Shown here: positions 15,896 through 26,400 of the stretch, piece after piece | How positions within the stretch are numbered: the first letter of the stretch is position 1 | Layout of the letters: the number at the start of each line of letters is the position of its first letter | Assembly (NCBI GenBank): GCA_025937895.1 | Contig: JAICQL010000054.1 | Location: 1 to 39,083 of the forward strand | Length of the DNA: 39,083 bases | Origin: Polyangiaceae bacterium | Lineage (GTDB): Bacteria; Myxococcota_A; Polyangia; Polyangiales; Polyangiaceae | Direction: 5' to 3' | Notes under the pieces: generated by a model | Databases searched by the model: none | Seen by the model: only the letters and a program-made list of their open reading frames with translations | Told to the model about the DNA's origin: nothing | Translations under genes and position numbers: made by a program

Positions 15896-18800
15896 GGCCC
15901 TCGCACGTCTGTTTTTCCTCCGGCGCTCCTCGCATTGGAGCCTCTGGCGCTGGTCCCCGAGCCCTGGGCTCTCGCCGCGCTCGCCTCCGGCTGGCCTCAC
16001 CCGTGCTGGGGCTCGCGCTGCTCGCGCTGGCCTGCGGCGAAGAGAATGAGACGGCCGCGCTGCGAGCGCTGCAGCCCTCCGGCGATGTCTCGATTTTGTG
16101 CCTGGAGCGAGGACCCGATGGCCGCTTCACGGAAGGTCGCGATCGCACGCTGTGCCCGGACTACGAGAACCTGGCGAGCGACGCCCAAGAGCCTGACGAG
16201 CGGCACCTGATGGCGCTCATCACTCAGCCGGATCGCGGCGAGGTGGCGCTGGTAGACTTTAACCGGGTGGCCAGTGAGGCGGTGCTCGACTTCGAGCCGA
16301 CGCAGCCGGGCTACAGCTTTCTGCCGGTGGGCGCCGACCCGGGCACGATCGTCTCCACCTCCGGTGGCATTGCTTCCTTCGTCACCAGCGGCGAACCGGG
16401 TCGTGAGGGCGTGTTCGCACTACCCTCGAGCTGCATCGCACCGCGCGCAGCTGACGCGCCGCTGCGCGACGTGCGGACCTGGCCGGCGTGTCGCCTGCCG
16501 GCGAGGCCGGGCGAGATGGTGCTGCTCACCGATCCTGCGCTCGACCACGATCAGGACGCCTCGACCCCGCCGCAGGTTCGTGAGCGCTGCGCCGCCAGCT
16601 ATGTGGGCGCGGACGAGCTGGTGGGTGCAGCGCCGGGCGCGGCGCGCGCGGAGTGTCCGGCGGATCTGGCGCTGGAGGGCTTTCCGCTGGGCAGGCGCAA
16701 GCTCGCCGTGGCGCTGCCCAGCCGCAGCGAGATCTGGGTGCTCGACGCGCAAGAGCTCCTGGATCGCGCGCCCGGCAGCTTTGCCGCCTGCGTCCCGGAG
16801 GTCACGATACCGCTGGCGCCGCAGACAGCCGATCAGCAACAGCGGCTGCCCGCTGATCTCATCCCCAGCTCACCGAGCTGCGGACCCGTGGGCGTGGACA
16901 CGGGTCCACTGCCGGCCAACCTGCAGTCGTGGCCGGTCGATCTCGCGCTGGACGACGAAGGGCGTCTGTACGTGGCGGACAGCCAGGCGCCGGTCGTCCA
17001 TCGCCTGGACATGAGCAACCCCTGTGCGCCCGCGCCGCTCGCGCCGCTGTTGCCGATGTCCTACAGCGATCCCCGCGCGCTCATCACCACGCGCAAGGTG
17101 GCCGTCAGCCCGCTCACCACGACGGGCAAGCGCTTTGTTTACGCCGTGGATGATTCCGCCACCGCCACCGCTGGCACGTTGATGGCATTCGACGTCAGCG
17201 CCGACTCCACGGATCGCACTCCGCTCATTCGCGAGCGCGCGTCGTTCACCCCGTGGGAGCCGCCGGACCGCATCGCGCTGCCGCGGCCGGTGGGCGATGT
17301 GGAGTTCACGTTTCAGGACATACCGCTGGGCACGGCCGAGGGCATCGCGGTTGAAGGCATCGCCTGCGATCCACATCCGTCGGTGCCGCTGGACAGCCCG
17401 GCTGCGCGCTATCGCACCCGTTTCGATCGCTCGGCGGGGGCGCGCCCCACCAAACTGCGCGGCACGTTCGCGTATGCGGCGCTGCACAGCGGTCAGCTCG
17501 CGGTGATTGACGTGGAGGATCTGGACGCCGCTTGCCGGCGCCAGGTCGAGGTCAACCCCGATCCGGTCGAGGATCTCGGCGGCTGCCGGAACGACGATCC
17601 GAGCTTGCTCCGGAGCGGCTACCGCCTGGAGAACCTGCTGCCGACCGTGTCCAACGAGCTGAGCTGCAACATGGTCGTGCCGCACCGCGCGCGCAGCCGC
17701 AGTTTCTTCAGCAACGTCAACTCGCAGCGCTCCGCCGCGCTGCTCTCGTTCCCTACCCTGACCTTGCCCACCGGTCGCTCCGTGACGACGGACCAGAGCG
17801 AGGAGGGCCGAGCCCAGCCCAAGATGCTCGGCGCCCGCTACGCCCCCGGTGCACCAGCGGAGGTGTTCGTCGGCGCACAGCTCTACGCCACCGACAACCC
17901 GAGCAGTCGCCTGGAGCTGGACCCTGCCCTCACGGAGCGCTCGAGCGTGCTGCTCTCGTACCAGGAGCCGCGCGCGTACAGCCCGGGAGAGGAGTTCACT
18001 GCCACGTACGAGGGCATCGTACGCGGGGCGCTCGGGGATGCGCTCTTCCGCGCTCCAGCAGAGGGATCGAGCTACGGGCTGGTGGATGAAGGGCTGAACG
18101 CTGCCCTGTGCAGCTCCGGCATTCAAGACGTGGACCTGACCCGCGAGGTGGGTGCGTCAATGGGCATCACCGATCCAGCGGCGCTGGCCGCCTTTGCACA
18201 GCGGCACGCCGACTACGTGCAGATCACCGCGCCGCTCCTGGAAGAAGATGATGCTTACTGGCAGCCGGGGAACCGCGGCGCGGAGTGCGGGGCTGAGCTG
18301 TTCGACGGCGGTGACAGCGCTCGCGATCTGCGCGGGCGGCCGCTCTGCGACAACTTTTTTGGCTCTCCACAGGCGCAGCTGCCGGCGCGCGATCTGCGCA
18401 TCGTGGCCGCCAGTGAGGATGGCCTGCTGGTCGAGCCGCGCCTGGATCGCCAGAGCGACATGCGGCGCGAGCGCATCATGCGCTTCGTGAGCTGCTGCTT
18501 TCCGGAGCCGACGACGTACGTGGTGCGAGCGGGCAACCAGTGGGTGGTCCGTGGCTCGGCCATCGGCGTCGCACATCACGTGCGCACGGATCCGGAGACG
18601 CGCCGCTGCGTGAACGACTGCAACCCGCTGACCCAGCGGTTGAGCGGGCGGGTGTTCGAGATCTCTTGCTCCGGCAACTGCCCCACGGATGAGCGCAACT
18701 TGCCCGCGGTGGGTCGAGCCGTGCCGGGCGAGGACTTCGTGTGCATGGTGGATGATCCGAGCGGCGGGGTGGAGCCCGGTGAGCCTGGAAGCGAGTGCAT

Positions 18801-19062
18801 CTACCAGAGCCTGACGACCCGCTTCGCCATCTATCGGGGCCTGGAGCGGACCGACCGCGACACGCGCTTCCGCTGGCTGACCTCCGATGGCTTCGCGCCG
18901 CTGACCGTATCGCTGAACAGCCCCGATCGGGTGCGCTCCTACCCGCGCTCGCTGCGTCCATTGCCCGAGCTGGGCTTGATGCTGGTGACCGATGGCAGCG
19001 TTCCGGGGCTGACGACCGTGCAGCTCACGTCGGTCAATCTCACGACCACTTCCATCTACTGA
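15892..19062 (+). CDS. Large secreted lipoprotein 2, propeller-like
   Basis: A 1056-residue protein starting with TTG 15892 inside the stop of lipoprotein 1 (TTGA overlap), with GGAG 7 bases upstream. After a 47-residue leader the stretch LGLALLALAC|GEEN gives a probable lipidated Cys48. The body repeats motifs typical of propeller surface proteins: HLMALITQPDRGEVALVDFNR, PVDLALDDEGRLYVADSQAP and FAYAALHSGQLAVIDVED. It carries many paired cysteines, especially toward the C-terminus (VSCCFPEP, CVNDCNP, EISCSGNCP). Its N-terminus is long for a lipoprotein signal. The partner gene upstream has the same design, so they may form a surface complex; that is inference. I recognise no characterised homologue. 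mutS follows after 24 bp. Confidence 0.8.
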   Translation: MRPSHVCFSSGAPRIGASGAGPRALGSRRARLRLASPVLGLALLALACGEENETAALRALQPSGDVSILCLERGPDGRFTEGRDRTLCPDYENLASDAQEPDERHLMALITQPDRGEVALVDFNRVASEAVLDFEPTQPGYSFLPVGADPGTIVSTSGGIASFVTSGEPGREGVFALPSSCIAPRAADAPLRDVRTWPACRLPARPGEMVLLTDPALDHDQDASTPPQVRERCAASYVGADELVGAAPGAARAECPADLALEGFPLGRRKLAVALPSRSEIWVLDAQELLDRAPGSFAACVPEVTIPLAPQTADQQQRLPADLIPSSPSCGPVGVDTGPLPANLQSWPVDLALDDEGRLYVADSQAPVVHRLDMSNPCAPAPLAPLLPMSYSDPRALITTRKVAVSPLTTTGKRFVYAVDDSATATAGTLMAFDVSADSTDRTPLIRERASFTPWEPPDRIALPRPVGDVEFTFQDIPLGTAEGIAVEGIACDPHPSVPLDSPAARYRTRFDRSAGARPTKLRGTFAYAALHSGQLAVIDVEDLDAACRRQVEVNPDPVEDLGGCRNDDPSLLRSGYRLENLLPTVSNELSCNMVVPHRARSRSFFSNVNSQRSAALLSFPTLTLPTGRSVTTDQSEEGRAQPKMLGARYAPGAPAEVFVGAQLYATDNPSSRLELDPALTERSSVLLSYQEPRAYSPGEEFTATYEGIVRGALGDALFRAPAEGSSYGLVDEGLNAALCSSGIQDVDLTREVGASMGITDPAALAAFAQRHADYVQITAPLLEEDDAYWQPGNRGAECGAELFDGGDSARDLRGRPLCDNFFGSPQAQLPARDLRIVAASEDGLLVEPRLDRQSDMRRERIMRFVSCCFPEPTTYVVRAGNQWVVRGSAIGVAHHVRTDPETRRCVNDCNPLTQRLSGRVFEISCSGNCPTDERNLPAVGRAVPGEDFVCMVDDPSGGVEPGEPGSECIYQSLTTRFAIYRGLERTDRDTRFRWLTSDGFAPLTVSLNSPDRVRSYPRSLRPLPELGLMLVTDGSVPGLTTVQLTSVNLTTTSIY

Positions 19063-19086
19063 TCCCGACCGGGAGGAGGCGGAGCC

Positions 19087-21738
19087 ATGGCGGCCAGCAA
19101 GACACCGGTCATGCAACAACACGCCGAGGCCAAGGCGGCGTACCCGGACGCCATCCTGTTCTTTCGTCTGGGCGACTTCTACGAGATGTTCGGCGACGAC
19201 GCCGTGCTAGGCGCCCAGCTGCTGGATCTCACGCTGACCAGCCGCAACAAGGGCAAGCCGGACGAGATCCCCATGGCGGGGGTTCCGTATCACGCGGCCC
19301 ACGGCTACATCGCGCGCTTGCTCGCGGCGGGGCGCAAGGTGGCCCTGTGCGAGCAAATGGCGGATCCAAAGACGACGAAGGGCATCGTGCCCCGCGCCGT
19401 CGTGCGCGTCATCACGCCCGGCACCGCCATCCATGAGGACCAGCTCGAGGGGCGAGAGAACAACTGGCTCGCCGTGCTGGAGCTGGAGCCAAACGAGGTC
19501 GGACTGGGCTTCTTCGACGTCTCGACCGGAGAGCTGGCGCTGGGCTCGGTGCCGAGCGTGGCGGCAGCCCTCGCCGAGCTGGCGCGAGTGCGGCCGCGCG
19601 AGGTGCTGCTCGGCGGGTCGCTGGCCAGCAGCGACGATGGCCAGATCATCGCCAGCGTGCGGCAGACGCTGCCGGGCATGCTGGTGAGCCCGGGCGCCGC
19701 TGCTGCGATCGAGGAGCTGAGCGCGGAGCTTCCCCCCGGCTTCGCGGAGGTGGTCGCCAGCCCGCTGGCGCGTGCGGCCGCAGGTCGCAGTTTGCGCTTC
19801 GCGCGCCGCTGCAATCCGGGCAATGAGCTGCAGCCGCTGCGCTGCACCCCGCTGGAGCTCTCCGATCAGCTATTGATCGAGCCCACGGCGGAGGCCCACC
19901 TGGAGCTGGTGCGCTCGCTCTCGGGCGCAGGTGGCCCGACGTTGCTGCAGGCGCTGGACCTGACCTGCACGGTGGGCGGCTCGCGCCTGTTGCGGCGCCG
20001 GCTGTGTGCGCCACTCAAAGACGTGGCGCAGATCCGCCGTCGCCTGGACGTGGTGGAAGCGTTCGTGGTGCACTCGGCGCTACGCGACCGGCTGCGGCGT
20101 GAGCTGGAGGGTGTCACGGACCTGGAGCGCATCAGCGTGCGAGCCAGCCTGGGCGATGCCACGCCCCGCGATCTCGGCCGCCTGCGCGATGGTCTGAGCG
20201 CGGCGCGCGCGGCCGTGGCGCTGCTCAGCGAGCCGCGCGATCCCGAGCTGCGGGAGGTGCTCGAGACACAGCGCCCTGTCGACACGCTCGACGAGCTGAT
20301 CGAGACGCTGGCGCAGGCGCTGGTGGAGCGGCCCCCGCTGCACCCCAAGGATGGACCGGTGTTCCGCGCCGAATACGACGCGGAGCTGAGCGAGCTGCAT
20401 GCGCTCTGCCAGACCGGCGCGCAGCACATGTCTGCCCTGGAGAATCGGCTGCGCAGCTCCACCGATATCGCGACGCTCAAGGTGCGCTACACGCGCGTCT
20501 TCGGCTGGTACGTGGAGGTCGGCCGCAGCCACGCGCGGCGAGTGCCGGAAGAGTGGCGGCGCAAGCAGACCGTGGCCAGCGGCGAGCGCTACACGCTCCC
20601 GGAGCTGGACGAGCTCGCCGACAAGATCGAGCACGCGGAGGAGCGTTACCGCGCGCGGGAGCGCGAGCTGACCAGCGCGCTCGTGGCCCAGGTCAAGCAG
20701 GCGAGCGCACGGCTGGCGCGGCTGGCGGCGCTGGTTGCCAGCTGGGATGTGGCTGCGGCTCTGGCGGAGGTGGCGCAGCGCTACGACTACGCACGGCCCG
20801 AGGTGGACGGCAGTGACATGCTGGAGATCATCGATGGCCGGCACCCGGTGGTGGAGCGCTTTGCCGCCGCCGGTCGCTTCGTCCCGAACGACGTGCGGCT
20901 GGAGGGCTCGGGGGTTCGGCTCTGGATCATCACCGGCCCCAACATGGCCGGCAAGAGCACGCTGCTGCGCCAGACGGCCCTGATCACCATCCTGGCGCAG
21001 ATGGGCAGCTATGTGCCGGCGCGCAGCGCTCGCATCGGAGTGGTGGACCGCGTCCTATCGCGCGTGGGCGCGAGCGACAACTTGGCCCGCGGCGAGAGCA
21101 CCTTCATGGTGGAGATGCGCGAGACGGCGGAGATCCTGCGCTCCGCCACCTCGCGCTCGCTGGTCATCGTCGACGAGATCGGGCGCGGCACCAGCACCTT
21201 TGACGGGCTGGCCATTGCCTGGGCGGTGGCGGAGCACCTGGCGCAGTCAATCGGCTGCCGCACGCTGTTTGCCACCCACTATCATGAGATCACCGCGCTG
21301 GGAGCCGAGGCGCATACCCAGAACCACAGTGTCAGCGCGCGCGAGATCGAGGGTGATGTGGTGTTCTTGCACCGTCTGGTGCCGGGACCGGCGAGCCAAA
21401 GCTACGGAGTCGCGGTGGCCAAGCTGGCTGGGCTGCCGGGCCCGGTCCTGGCTCGCGCGAACGAGCTGCTCGCCGGCTTTGAAAAGCCGCCCGAAGCCGC
21501 TGCCAGTGAGACCGTGCTCAGCCCAGTGCTGGGCTTTGCAGACAGCGGGCGCGGCGGCGCTCCGCGGCCCCGCGCTGCGACCCGCCACAGCTCGGATGGA
21601 CAGCTCAGCTTGTTTGGCGCGCCGGGTGGCGTCGACAAGGAGGTGATCGAGGTGCTACGCTCGCTGAACCTGGTCGAGCTGGCGCCCGAGGCTGCCTTGC
21701 AGGTGCTGACTCGGCTCAAGGAGCGGCTATCGCGCTGA
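19087..21738 (+). CDS. mutS: DNA mismatch repair protein MutS
   Basis: MutS recognises mismatches and small loops and, with ATP, recruits MutL. The 883-residue protein carries the mismatch-probing F-x-E motif in GDFYEMF (Phe31, Glu33), the connector and lever regions, Walker A GPNMAGKST (near 617-625), the signature LARGESTFMVEM, Walker B VIVDEIGRGTSTFDG, the ATHYHE switch histidine and the helix-turn-helix SYGVAVAKLAGLP. Length matches MutS1 (about 850-900). ATG 19087 follows GGGAGGAGG, a strong ribosome-binding site. It lies 24 bp after the lipoprotein genes and 25 bp before the sirtuin, so it probably shares their transcript although the functions are unrelated. mutL is not in the window. 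Confidence 0.98.
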   Translation: MAASKTPVMQQHAEAKAAYPDAILFFRLGDFYEMFGDDAVLGAQLLDLTLTSRNKGKPDEIPMAGVPYHAAHGYIARLLAAGRKVALCEQMADPKTTKGIVPRAVVRVITPGTAIHEDQLEGRENNWLAVLELEPNEVGLGFFDVSTGELALGSVPSVAAALAELARVRPREVLLGGSLASSDDGQIIASVRQTLPGMLVSPGAAAAIEELSAELPPGFAEVVASPLARAAAGRSLRFARRCNPGNELQPLRCTPLELSDQLLIEPTAEAHLELVRSLSGAGGPTLLQALDLTCTVGGSRLLRRRLCAPLKDVAQIRRRLDVVEAFVVHSALRDRLRRELEGVTDLERISVRASLGDATPRDLGRLRDGLSAARAAVALLSEPRDPELREVLETQRPVDTLDELIETLAQALVERPPLHPKDGPVFRAEYDAELSELHALCQTGAQHMSALENRLRSSTDIATLKVRYTRVFGWYVEVGRSHARRVPEEWRRKQTVASGERYTLPELDELADKIEHAEERYRARERELTSALVAQVKQASARLARLAALVASWDVAAALAEVAQRYDYARPEVDGSDMLEIIDGRHPVVERFAAAGRFVPNDVRLEGSGVRLWIITGPNMAGKSTLLRQTALITILAQMGSYVPARSARIGVVDRVLSRVGASDNLARGESTFMVEMRETAEILRSATSRSLVIVDEIGRGTSTFDGLAIAWAVAEHLAQSIGCRTLFATHYHEITALGAEAHTQNHSVSAREIEGDVVFLHRLVPGPASQSYGVAVAKLAGLPGPVLARANELLAGFEKPPEAAASETVLSPVLGFADSGRGGAPRPRAATRHSSDGQLSLFGAPGGVDKEVIEVLRSLNLVELAPEAALQVLTRLKERLSR

Positions 21739-21763
21739 AGTCTGGTTGTCGCTTCTCCCGAGC

Positions 21764-22723
21764 ATGTCTCTGCAGCGCAATCCTCCGGACGGCGCACCGT
21801 CGCCACAGCAGCTCCCCGATGGGCTGATGGATGAGCAGCGCCGGGCAGCAGCCGTGGAGGAAGCAGTGCACCAGCTCTCGCTGCATCTGAGCGGCCATCG
21901 CCGCTGGTTTGTGCTCACTGGCGCGGGCTGCAGCACCGAGTCAGGCATCCCCGCGTATCGCGACGAGACGGGCGCGTGGCGCCACAAGCCGCCCATCCAG
22001 CTACACGAGTTCATGGGCAGCGAGAGCGTCCGCCGCCGCTACTGGGCGCGCAGCTTCGTCGGCTTCCCGCGGGTGCACCGCGCGCTGCCCAACGCCGCCC
22101 ACCATGCCCTGGCGCAGCTCGAGCGACAGGATCGAGTGCGGCTACTGGTCACCCAGAACGTGGATCTCCTGCACCAGAAGGCGGGGAGTCAAAACGTCAT
22201 CGATTTGCACGGTCAGCTCGCCTGGGTGGCGTGCCTGGGCTGTCGCTCACTGATCGAGCGCGAGCGCGTGCAGCACTGGCTGGCTGCTAATAACCCCACG
22301 CTGTTTGCGCACGATGGCGCGCCTGACCCGGACCAGAGGGACGCATCCGGGCACGCGCTCGCGCCCGACGGCGACGCGCAACTCGCGCTGGATGTCAGCG
22401 GCTTGCAGATCCCTCCCTGCCCTAGCTGCGGGGGGTTGCTCAAGCCGAACGTGGTCTTCTTCGGAGAGACGGTGCCGCCACAGAAGGTGCGTGACAGCTA
22501 TGCCGCCCTGGAGGAGGCCGACGCCGTGCTCGTGGTGGGCAGCTCGCTGGCAGTGTTCTCCGGCTATCGCTTCGTGCGTCGCGCCGCCGAGCTGAGGAAG
22601 CCCATCGTGGTGGTCAACAGCGGCATGACGCGTGCTGACGCGCTGGCACAGCTCAAGCTGAGCGGGCCATGCGGCGCACTGCTGGACGGGGCCCTGCAGC
22701 TGCTGTCGCCGGGGGCAGCTTGA
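21764..22723 (+). CDS. Sir2 family NAD-dependent protein deacylase (class II-like)
   Basis: Sirtuins remove acyl groups from lysine using NAD+, or in some members transfer ADP-ribose. This 319-residue protein has [20 protein letters not shown] (NAD-binding loop; the GAGxSTESGIPDYR form is typical of class II, SIRT4-like enzymes), [13 protein letters not shown], the catalytic His in DLHG (His149), a four-Cys zinc site C157-x2-C160 and C219-x2-C222, and [12 protein letters not shown]. About 45 residues precede the core. ATG 21764 is chosen over TTG 21746, which would add 6 residues. The stop overlaps the TTG of the HAD gene. Deacetylase versus other deacylase activity cannot be told from sequence. 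Confidence 0.92.
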   Translation: MSLQRNPPDGAPSPQQLPDGLMDEQRRAAAVEEAVHQLSLHLSGHRRWFVLTGAGCSTESGIPAYRDETGAWRHKPPIQLHEFMGSESVRRRYWARSFVGFPRVHRALPNAAHHALAQLERQDRVRLLVTQNVDLLHQKAGSQNVIDLHGQLAWVACLGCRSLIERERVQHWLAANNPTLFAHDGAPDPDQRDASGHALAPDGDAQLALDVSGLQIPPCPSCGGLLKPNVVFFGETVPPQKVRDSYAALEEADAVLVVGSSLAVFSGYRFVRRAAELRKPIVVVNSGMTRADALAQLKLSGPCGALLDGALQLLSPGAA

Positions 22724-23391
22724 GCGCGGCGCCACACGTTGCGCTCTTCGACATGGACCGCACCCTGGTAGAGGTCCATACGGCGCGGCTGTACCTGCGC
22801 CTGCAGCGCGAGCTGGGCGAGATTGGTTGGCTGGAGCTGCTGCGCAACAGCTACTGGCTGCTGCAATACGGCTTCGGTCTGATCCAGGCGGAGCGCGTCG
22901 CGCGCGAGCTGCTGTCGAGCTATCGCGGCACACCCGAGCTGTGGCTACGCGAGCGCTGCCGCGGCTGGTTCGAGAGCCACGTGCGCGCCTGGATCAGCAG
23001 TGCGGGACGAGCGCGGGTGCGCGAGCACCAGGCCGCCGGTCATCACGTGGCGATCGCCACCAGCGCAGTACGACAGGCAGCTCAGCCCCTCGCCGACGAG
23101 CTCGCGATCGAGCACCTGGTGTGCTCGGAGCTCGAGGTGCAGCAGCTGGCGCTCACGGGCACGTTCGAGCGGCCGCTGTGTTATGGCGCGGGCAAGCTGG
23201 AGCGCGCACGGCAGCTCGTGGCCTCGCTGGGCTCCAGCTTCGAGCAAACCACCTTCTACAGCGATAGCATCACCGATTTGCCACTGCTGGAAGCCGTGGC
23301 TCAGCCGGTCGCGATCAATCCGGATCCCCGGCTGCGACGGGTCGCACGGCGCCGTGGCTGGCCCATCGAAGACTGGCGCCGCGTCAGCTGA
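22720..23391 (+). CDS. HAD superfamily subfamily IB phosphatase
   Basis: A 223-residue cytoplasmic phosphatase-like protein with all HAD motifs: DMDRT (Asp11 nucleophile, Asp13), ATS (Thr114-Ser115), Lys159 in GAGKLERA, and YSDSITDLPLLE (Asp182, Asp186). The helical cap after motif I and the spacing match the SerB/CicA-like IB group, which includes phosphoserine phosphatase relatives; the substrate is unknown. The TTG at 22720 overlaps the sirtuin stop (TTGA) and has a GGGGG run 4-8 bases upstream, so translational coupling is likely. The frame continues upstream within the sirtuin gene without support. It converges with the TPR gene, leaving 16 bp. Confidence 0.88.
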   Translation: MSAAPHVALFDMDRTLVEVHTARLYLRLQRELGEIGWLELLRNSYWLLQYGFGLIQAERVARELLSSYRGTPELWLRERCRGWFESHVRAWISSAGRARVREHQAAGHHVAIATSAVRQAAQPLADELAIEHLVCSELEVQQLALTGTFERPLCYGAGKLERARQLVASLGSSFEQTTFYSDSITDLPLLEAVAQPVAINPDPRLRRVARRRGWPIEDWRRVS

Positions 23392-23407
23392 GCGCGGCGC
23401 TTCGTCT

Positions 23408-26400
23408 TCAGCGCGGCTCCCAGGGCTGCCCGAGCGCCACCAGGGCGCGCTGCGCCTCGGGACGATATGGATCATCCGGCGGCGAGAGCTTCAGGAAAGC
23501 CTGCCAGTGCTGCACCGCAGCCTGCACCTGGCCGAGCTCGCGCGCGAGCAGGTAGTGCGCCTGCCACAGCCAGACGGGCGGCTTTGGCTTCTCCGTGGGC
23601 GCTGCCTTGCGCGCCTCCTCCACCAGATCGATGGCGCGACGCAGGTGAGCCTGGGCCATCTCGCCACTGCCCGCGGAGCTCAGGAGCTTGGCATAGCGGA
23701 AGTGCCAGGTGGAGTTGTCGCTGTCGCCAGCGATGGCCTGCTCCCAGGTCTGCAGTGCCTCGCGGGTACGGCCCAGGTCCGCCAGGGCCGCCGCCAGATC
23801 CGCCCGGGCCTCGTTGCGCGCCGGCTTCAGCTCCAGCGCGCGCTGCAGATCGCGGATTGCGTCACGCACTGCGCCTTGCTTCTGGCGCAAACGCCCGCGC
23901 TGCCAGTAGGCGTCCGCCAGGCCCTTGTCCAGCTCCAGCGCCTTCTCCAGCGAGATGCTCGCGTCACGCAGGCGACCGAGCTCGGCCGCGACCCAGCCCA
24001 CGTGCAGGTGATACACGGCGCGGGTGGGGTCGAGCGCGACCGCCCGCTCCAGGCGCAGCAGCGCATCCAGCGACTGCTCCTCGCCGAACAGCGCCCTGCC
24101 CATGCAGTGGTTTGCCTCCGCCGAGCGCTGGCGCGACTTGAGCGCCTTCTCCAGCACCTCCCTGGCGGCCGTGGCGCGGCCGGCCACCACCCGGGCACAG
24201 CCCACGCGGATCTGCACCTCCGGATCCTCCGGTGACTTGGCAAAGGCCGCCTCGTACTCCTGCAAGGCCTCGTCGTTCCTGCCCGACTCCTCGAACAGTC
24301 GCCCGCGCTCCACCGCCAGGCCCGGGAAATCCTTGTCTGTCTCGCTCACGCTGGCGAACGCGCTCAACGCTTCCTCAAAGCGCCCGAGCCGCGTCAGCGC
24401 GGTCGCCCCGAGGAAGCGCGCGCGGGTATCGCCTCTGTCCAGCAGCAGAGCTTGCTGGAACGCGTCGTAGGCGCGCTGGTATTCAGCGCGGCTCATCGCG
24501 ATCTCCCCCAGCGCCTTGTGCAGCGCACCGCTGGGCGGGAGCTTCTGCTGCGCCTCGGACAGCGTCTGCTCGGCAAGCGCGAGCTGGCCCTGCTCTACCT
24601 GCAGGCGCGCGAGCGCCAGGTACGCATCCACGCTCTCCGACTTGCCCTTGGAGGACTCGATCGACGCGCGGTACGTGGCCAGCGCTGCCTCGTGCTCACC
24701 CGCGGCCTGCTCGGCGCGGCCGCGCCAGTAGAGCACGCCCGGATGCGCTGGGTACTTCTCCAGCAGGCGCTTCAGGATGGTTTGAGCCTCGGGCACGCGC
24801 CCGAGCTGGATCTGACTCTTGGCGACCCCCAGCTCGGCCTGGAGCAGATCCGGGCGCTCCTGCACGGCGGCTTCAAAACGAGCCAGCGCCTCGACGTGCC
24901 TGCCGCCGAGCGCCAGCGCCTCTCCCAGGCCGACCAGCGCGCGCGGGAAGTTGCGGTTCACCGCCAGCGCCTCCTCGAAGGCGTGCTGCGCCGGAGCAAT
25001 GCGGCCCTGGCTGGCGTGCACCTCACCCAGCACGCTGTGCGCGAGCGCGGCCTCGCCGGGCGAGGCATGCGGCAGGGCTTGCTGCAGGTTGGCTACCAGC
25101 GTCTCCGTGCCCAGCTCTGCAGGAGTGTTCTTGGCCCCCGCGCTGACGAGCGCTCGCTGCGCATCGAGCAACACGATGCGCGCCCCGACATGCTCCGGGC
25201 TCAAGGTGAGCACTCGCTGCGCTTCGCTGCGCGCTGCCCCGGGCTGTCCGCGCCCGAGCTCGGCGCGAGCCAGGCCAAAGGCCACGCGCGCGCTCTGTGG
25301 CTCGCCCTTGGCCAGCTCACCCCAGATCTTGACGGCCTCCGCCCAGTCCGCCTCGCGCAGCGCGACCTCCCCCGCGAGCAGCCGCGCGTCGGGATCATTG
25401 CCCAGCCCCGCCAGCAGCTTGCGGGCCTCCTTGTCGCGGGTCACGGCGGCGTGAGCCGCGCGGGCCAGGCGCGCATCTGCGCTCTGGGACTCGGCCGCAA
25501 TTCGTTCCAGTGCTGCCTTGCCTGCCGCCTCCAGCTTGGGCAGAGGCCCGAAGCGCAGCGCCACGTCGAAGTGGGCAAACGCGGAGCGAGCGTGCAGCGG
25601 CTCGAAGCGAGGCGCCAGCGAGCGCGCGGCTTCCAGCTTGCCCAGCGCGGAGGTAGCGGCGTCCAGAGTGTCCTTTGCCGAGCCGTTACGGCCCTCCACC
25701 ACGAGCTGGGTCAGCTGCCGCTCGTGCTCGGGTCGGTGCACCTGATCCAGGATGAAGTGAATGCCAAAGGGCCCCACCCGGGGCTCGAGCGCCAGCGCGC
25801 CGCCTGCTATTGCAGCCGCGCACACTCCCAGAGCTACCAGCACTCGCCGCGAGCGCCGGCGCGGCATGGTGCGCCGCTCCGGCCCGAGCTCGAGCGTGGA
25901 GCCTGCGGTATCGGCATCGGCACTCTCATGCACGCTCGCGTGCGCAGCGGCATTGCCACGCGGGGGCGCGCTGGAGCGCTGAGGAATGGCTTGCTCCATG
26001 TCCTCGGTCTCGATCGGGGGCGAGTCCACACCACCGGCGATGTCGAGCTCGCCGTACGCAGAGGACGCCGGTGGTGCGCCGTCGACGTCGAAGCCATCCG
26101 AGCTCACGCCGTGTGCAAAGGGATCGTCTGCGGCGGTGGCGGAGCCGAACTCTGCCTCGGACCCGGCGAACGGGTCTTCATCTCCACCGGGAGCGCCGAA
26201 ATCCCCGAACGGATTGTTGCCGCCGCTGGCAGGCAAGTTGGCAGAGTCCCAGCTATCGCCGACCAACGCGGGCAAGGCATCGCCCACGCTCGGTAGATCC
26301 ATGGGGCCGATGCCCGGGGCGCGTACCTCGGGCAAGCCCGCCTCGCGAGCCACGGGCAGATTGACGCGGCCAAAGCCGCCCACCCCACGGGCCATCACCT

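Noticed and set aside
24452..26296. 614-codon plus-strand frame opposite the TPR/zinc-ribbon gene.
   Set aside because: Shadow of a strongly biased GC-rich gene: Arg/Gln/Leu/His-rich translation, no recognisable domain, fully antisense to clear TPRs.
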